A stretch of 7,046 bases of DNA from Sphingomonas sp. (GTDB taxonomy: Bacteria > Pseudomonadota > Alphaproteobacteria > Sphingomonadales > Sphingomonadaceae): the NCBI GenBank assembly GCA_025936675.1, contig JAICSX010000073.1:1-7046 (forward strand), given 5' to 3'. This document shows positions 6,487 through 7,046 of the stretch, piece after piece (the first letter of the stretch is position 1; each line of letters begins with the position of its first letter). Under the pieces are notes generated by a model. The model made no database searches, had not been told where the DNA came from, and saw only the letters and a program-made list of their open reading frames with translations. Made by a program: the position numbers and the translations under genes.

Positions 6487-6656
6487 CCAAGGTTGTCCTT
6501 CAAGACTTCGGTCAATCGCTTTCGCGCAAGTTCAAGATGAACTGCGGCGTCGGGAGGTCCGTCATAGGCATCCAGAAGGTCCATCGCCTCTATAACAAGC
6601 TCTAAGGAACGGCAGATCGCCGCCATCCTTTTTTCGTCTTTACTCGCCCCAACCAT
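6480..6656 (-). CDS. Small hypothetical protein, 58 residues
   Basis: I do not recognise a function. The ORF reads MVGASKDEKRMAAICRSLE at the start, continues with LVIEAMDLLDAYDGPPDAAVHLELARKRL, and ends at TAG inside a hairpin. The composition is soluble, acidic-amphipathic and probably two helices joined at DGPPD; no signal peptide or membrane segment is visible. Evidence that it is real: AAGG stands 6 bases before the ATG at 6656, an in-frame TGA just upstream rules out a longer form, and the residue pattern looks like a genuine helical protein rather than an antisense shadow. The pattern resembles small sphingomonad proteins I recall, without a firm family. It is on the same strand as the winged-helix gene, 79 bases downstream of it, so the two may be cotranscribed. 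Confidence 0.6.
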   Translation of the reverse strand: MVGASKDEKRMAAICRSLELVIEAMDLLDAYDGPPDAAVHLELARKRLTEVLKDNLGV

Positions 6657-6735
6657 ACGCAGCCTTTCTCAGCTGCACCTTACGCCGGAGCTCCTGATAC
6701 CGTCCCTAAGAAAACAACGAAAATGGAGTTAAGAG

Positions 6736-7046
6736 TCAGCCGCCAGCACGATCCGGATGTGGTGGAATCGGCGTTTTGCAGAAAAACAAGCGGGTCAGAT
6801 AGCGATCCATCAGCGCCCGACCTTTTTCCGTCAGTCGGACGAATTGACGGCGGCAGGACAATTCCACCGGACCTCGTTCGATGAGGTCCTTGTCCATCAA
6901 AATTCGCTGCCAGCGAATGCCCGTAGTCTCGGCAACGGCAGCTGCATGACTCAGTGCTGTAGGTCGGAGCATTTCGCCTCTCGATGGCAGACAATAAAGT
7001 GCCAAAAGCATGTCCCATGCGGGCTCGCCGAAGAGATGATCTGATA
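6736..7046 (-). CDS. Winged-helix (MarR-like) DNA-binding protein, 5' end cut by window edge
   Basis: C-terminal 103 codons of a probable transcription regulator; the start lies right of the window. Reading in from the edge gives HLFGEPAWDMLLALYCL, then RPTALSHAAAVAETTGIRWQ, which fits a helix-turn-helix, then the wing-like part ERGPVELSCRRQFVRLTEKGRALMDRYL and a short tail ending in PIPPHPDRAGG. The LTEKGRALMDRYL end is typical of MarR-type winged helices. Similar proteins in sphingomonads are, from memory, about 150-180 residues with a variable N-terminal part, so up to half may be missing here. An internal ATG at 7011 exists, but the conserved EPAWD residues before it show that the gene begins further upstream. 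Target genes are unknown. Proximity to the polysaccharide operon does not by itself show that it controls it. Confidence 0.8.
   Translation of the reverse strand, partial: SDHLFGEPAWDMLLALYCLPSRGEMLRPTALSHAAAVAETTGIRWQRILMDKDLIERGPVELSCRRQFVRLTEKGRALMDRYLTRLFFCKTPIPPHPDRAGG

Noticed and set aside
6330..6605. 91-codon + strand ORF across the ugd leader
   Set aside because: Its right half is antisense to the better supported 58-residue ORF, it has no clear ribosome site, and the residue pattern is not protein-like.
6680..7018. 112-codon - strand ORF near the right edge
   Set aside because: Out-of-frame reading of the winged-helix gene, whose own frame shows the conserved EPAWD and LTEKGRALMDRYL patterns.
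1..7046. CRISPR array, tRNA or rRNA gene, insertion sequence, integrase
   Set aside because: No regularly spaced repeats, cloverleaf-like sequence, transposase motif or integrase motif was found by eye. The only longer repeat is the transferase tail pair.

Overview
The window looks like a stretch of alphaproteobacterial chromosome, most likely from a sphingomonad (Sphingomonadales). This is inferred from the high GC content, the GC-rich codon use, and two small gene families I associate with sphingomonads: a 'DINYLF-RQQ' short protein and a winged-helix protein carrying 'EPAWDMLLALY'. No species can be named from sequence alone.

Left part (1-1566, + strand): an MFS transporter of the metabolite:H+ symporter type runs off the left edge. 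A short sphingomonad-type hypothetical gene follows it on the same strand, and its start codon is ambiguous. The strong Shine-Dalgarno site sits in front of an ACG codon.

Centre (1532-6283, - strand): four genes are packed head to tail and are read right to left. They are UDP-glucose 6-dehydrogenase (ugd), a second nucleotide-sugar dehydrogenase of the TviB/WbpO type, a large membrane sugar-1-phosphate transferase (PF02397), and a CPBP-family intramembrane protease. Gaps are 57 bases, then a few bases to about 30, so this is very probably one operon, the start of a capsule or exopolysaccharide locus. The two dehydrogenases would supply UDP-glucuronate and a UDP-N-acetyl-hexosaminuronate. The transferase would load the first sugar phosphate onto undecaprenyl phosphate at the inner membrane. 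The polymerase, flippase and other glycosyltransferases are not in the window. The last gene is odd: its final codons are a second copy of the end of the sugar transferase gene, so the protease gene lies between two copies of a 36-37 base direct repeat.

Right part (6284-7046): about 195 bases of leader upstream of ugd hold several small inverted repeats. Next comes an unlisted 58-residue ORF on the - strand. The window ends inside a winged-helix (MarR-like) regulator gene on the - strand that is cut by the right edge. I saw no tRNA, rRNA, CRISPR array, transposase or integrase.
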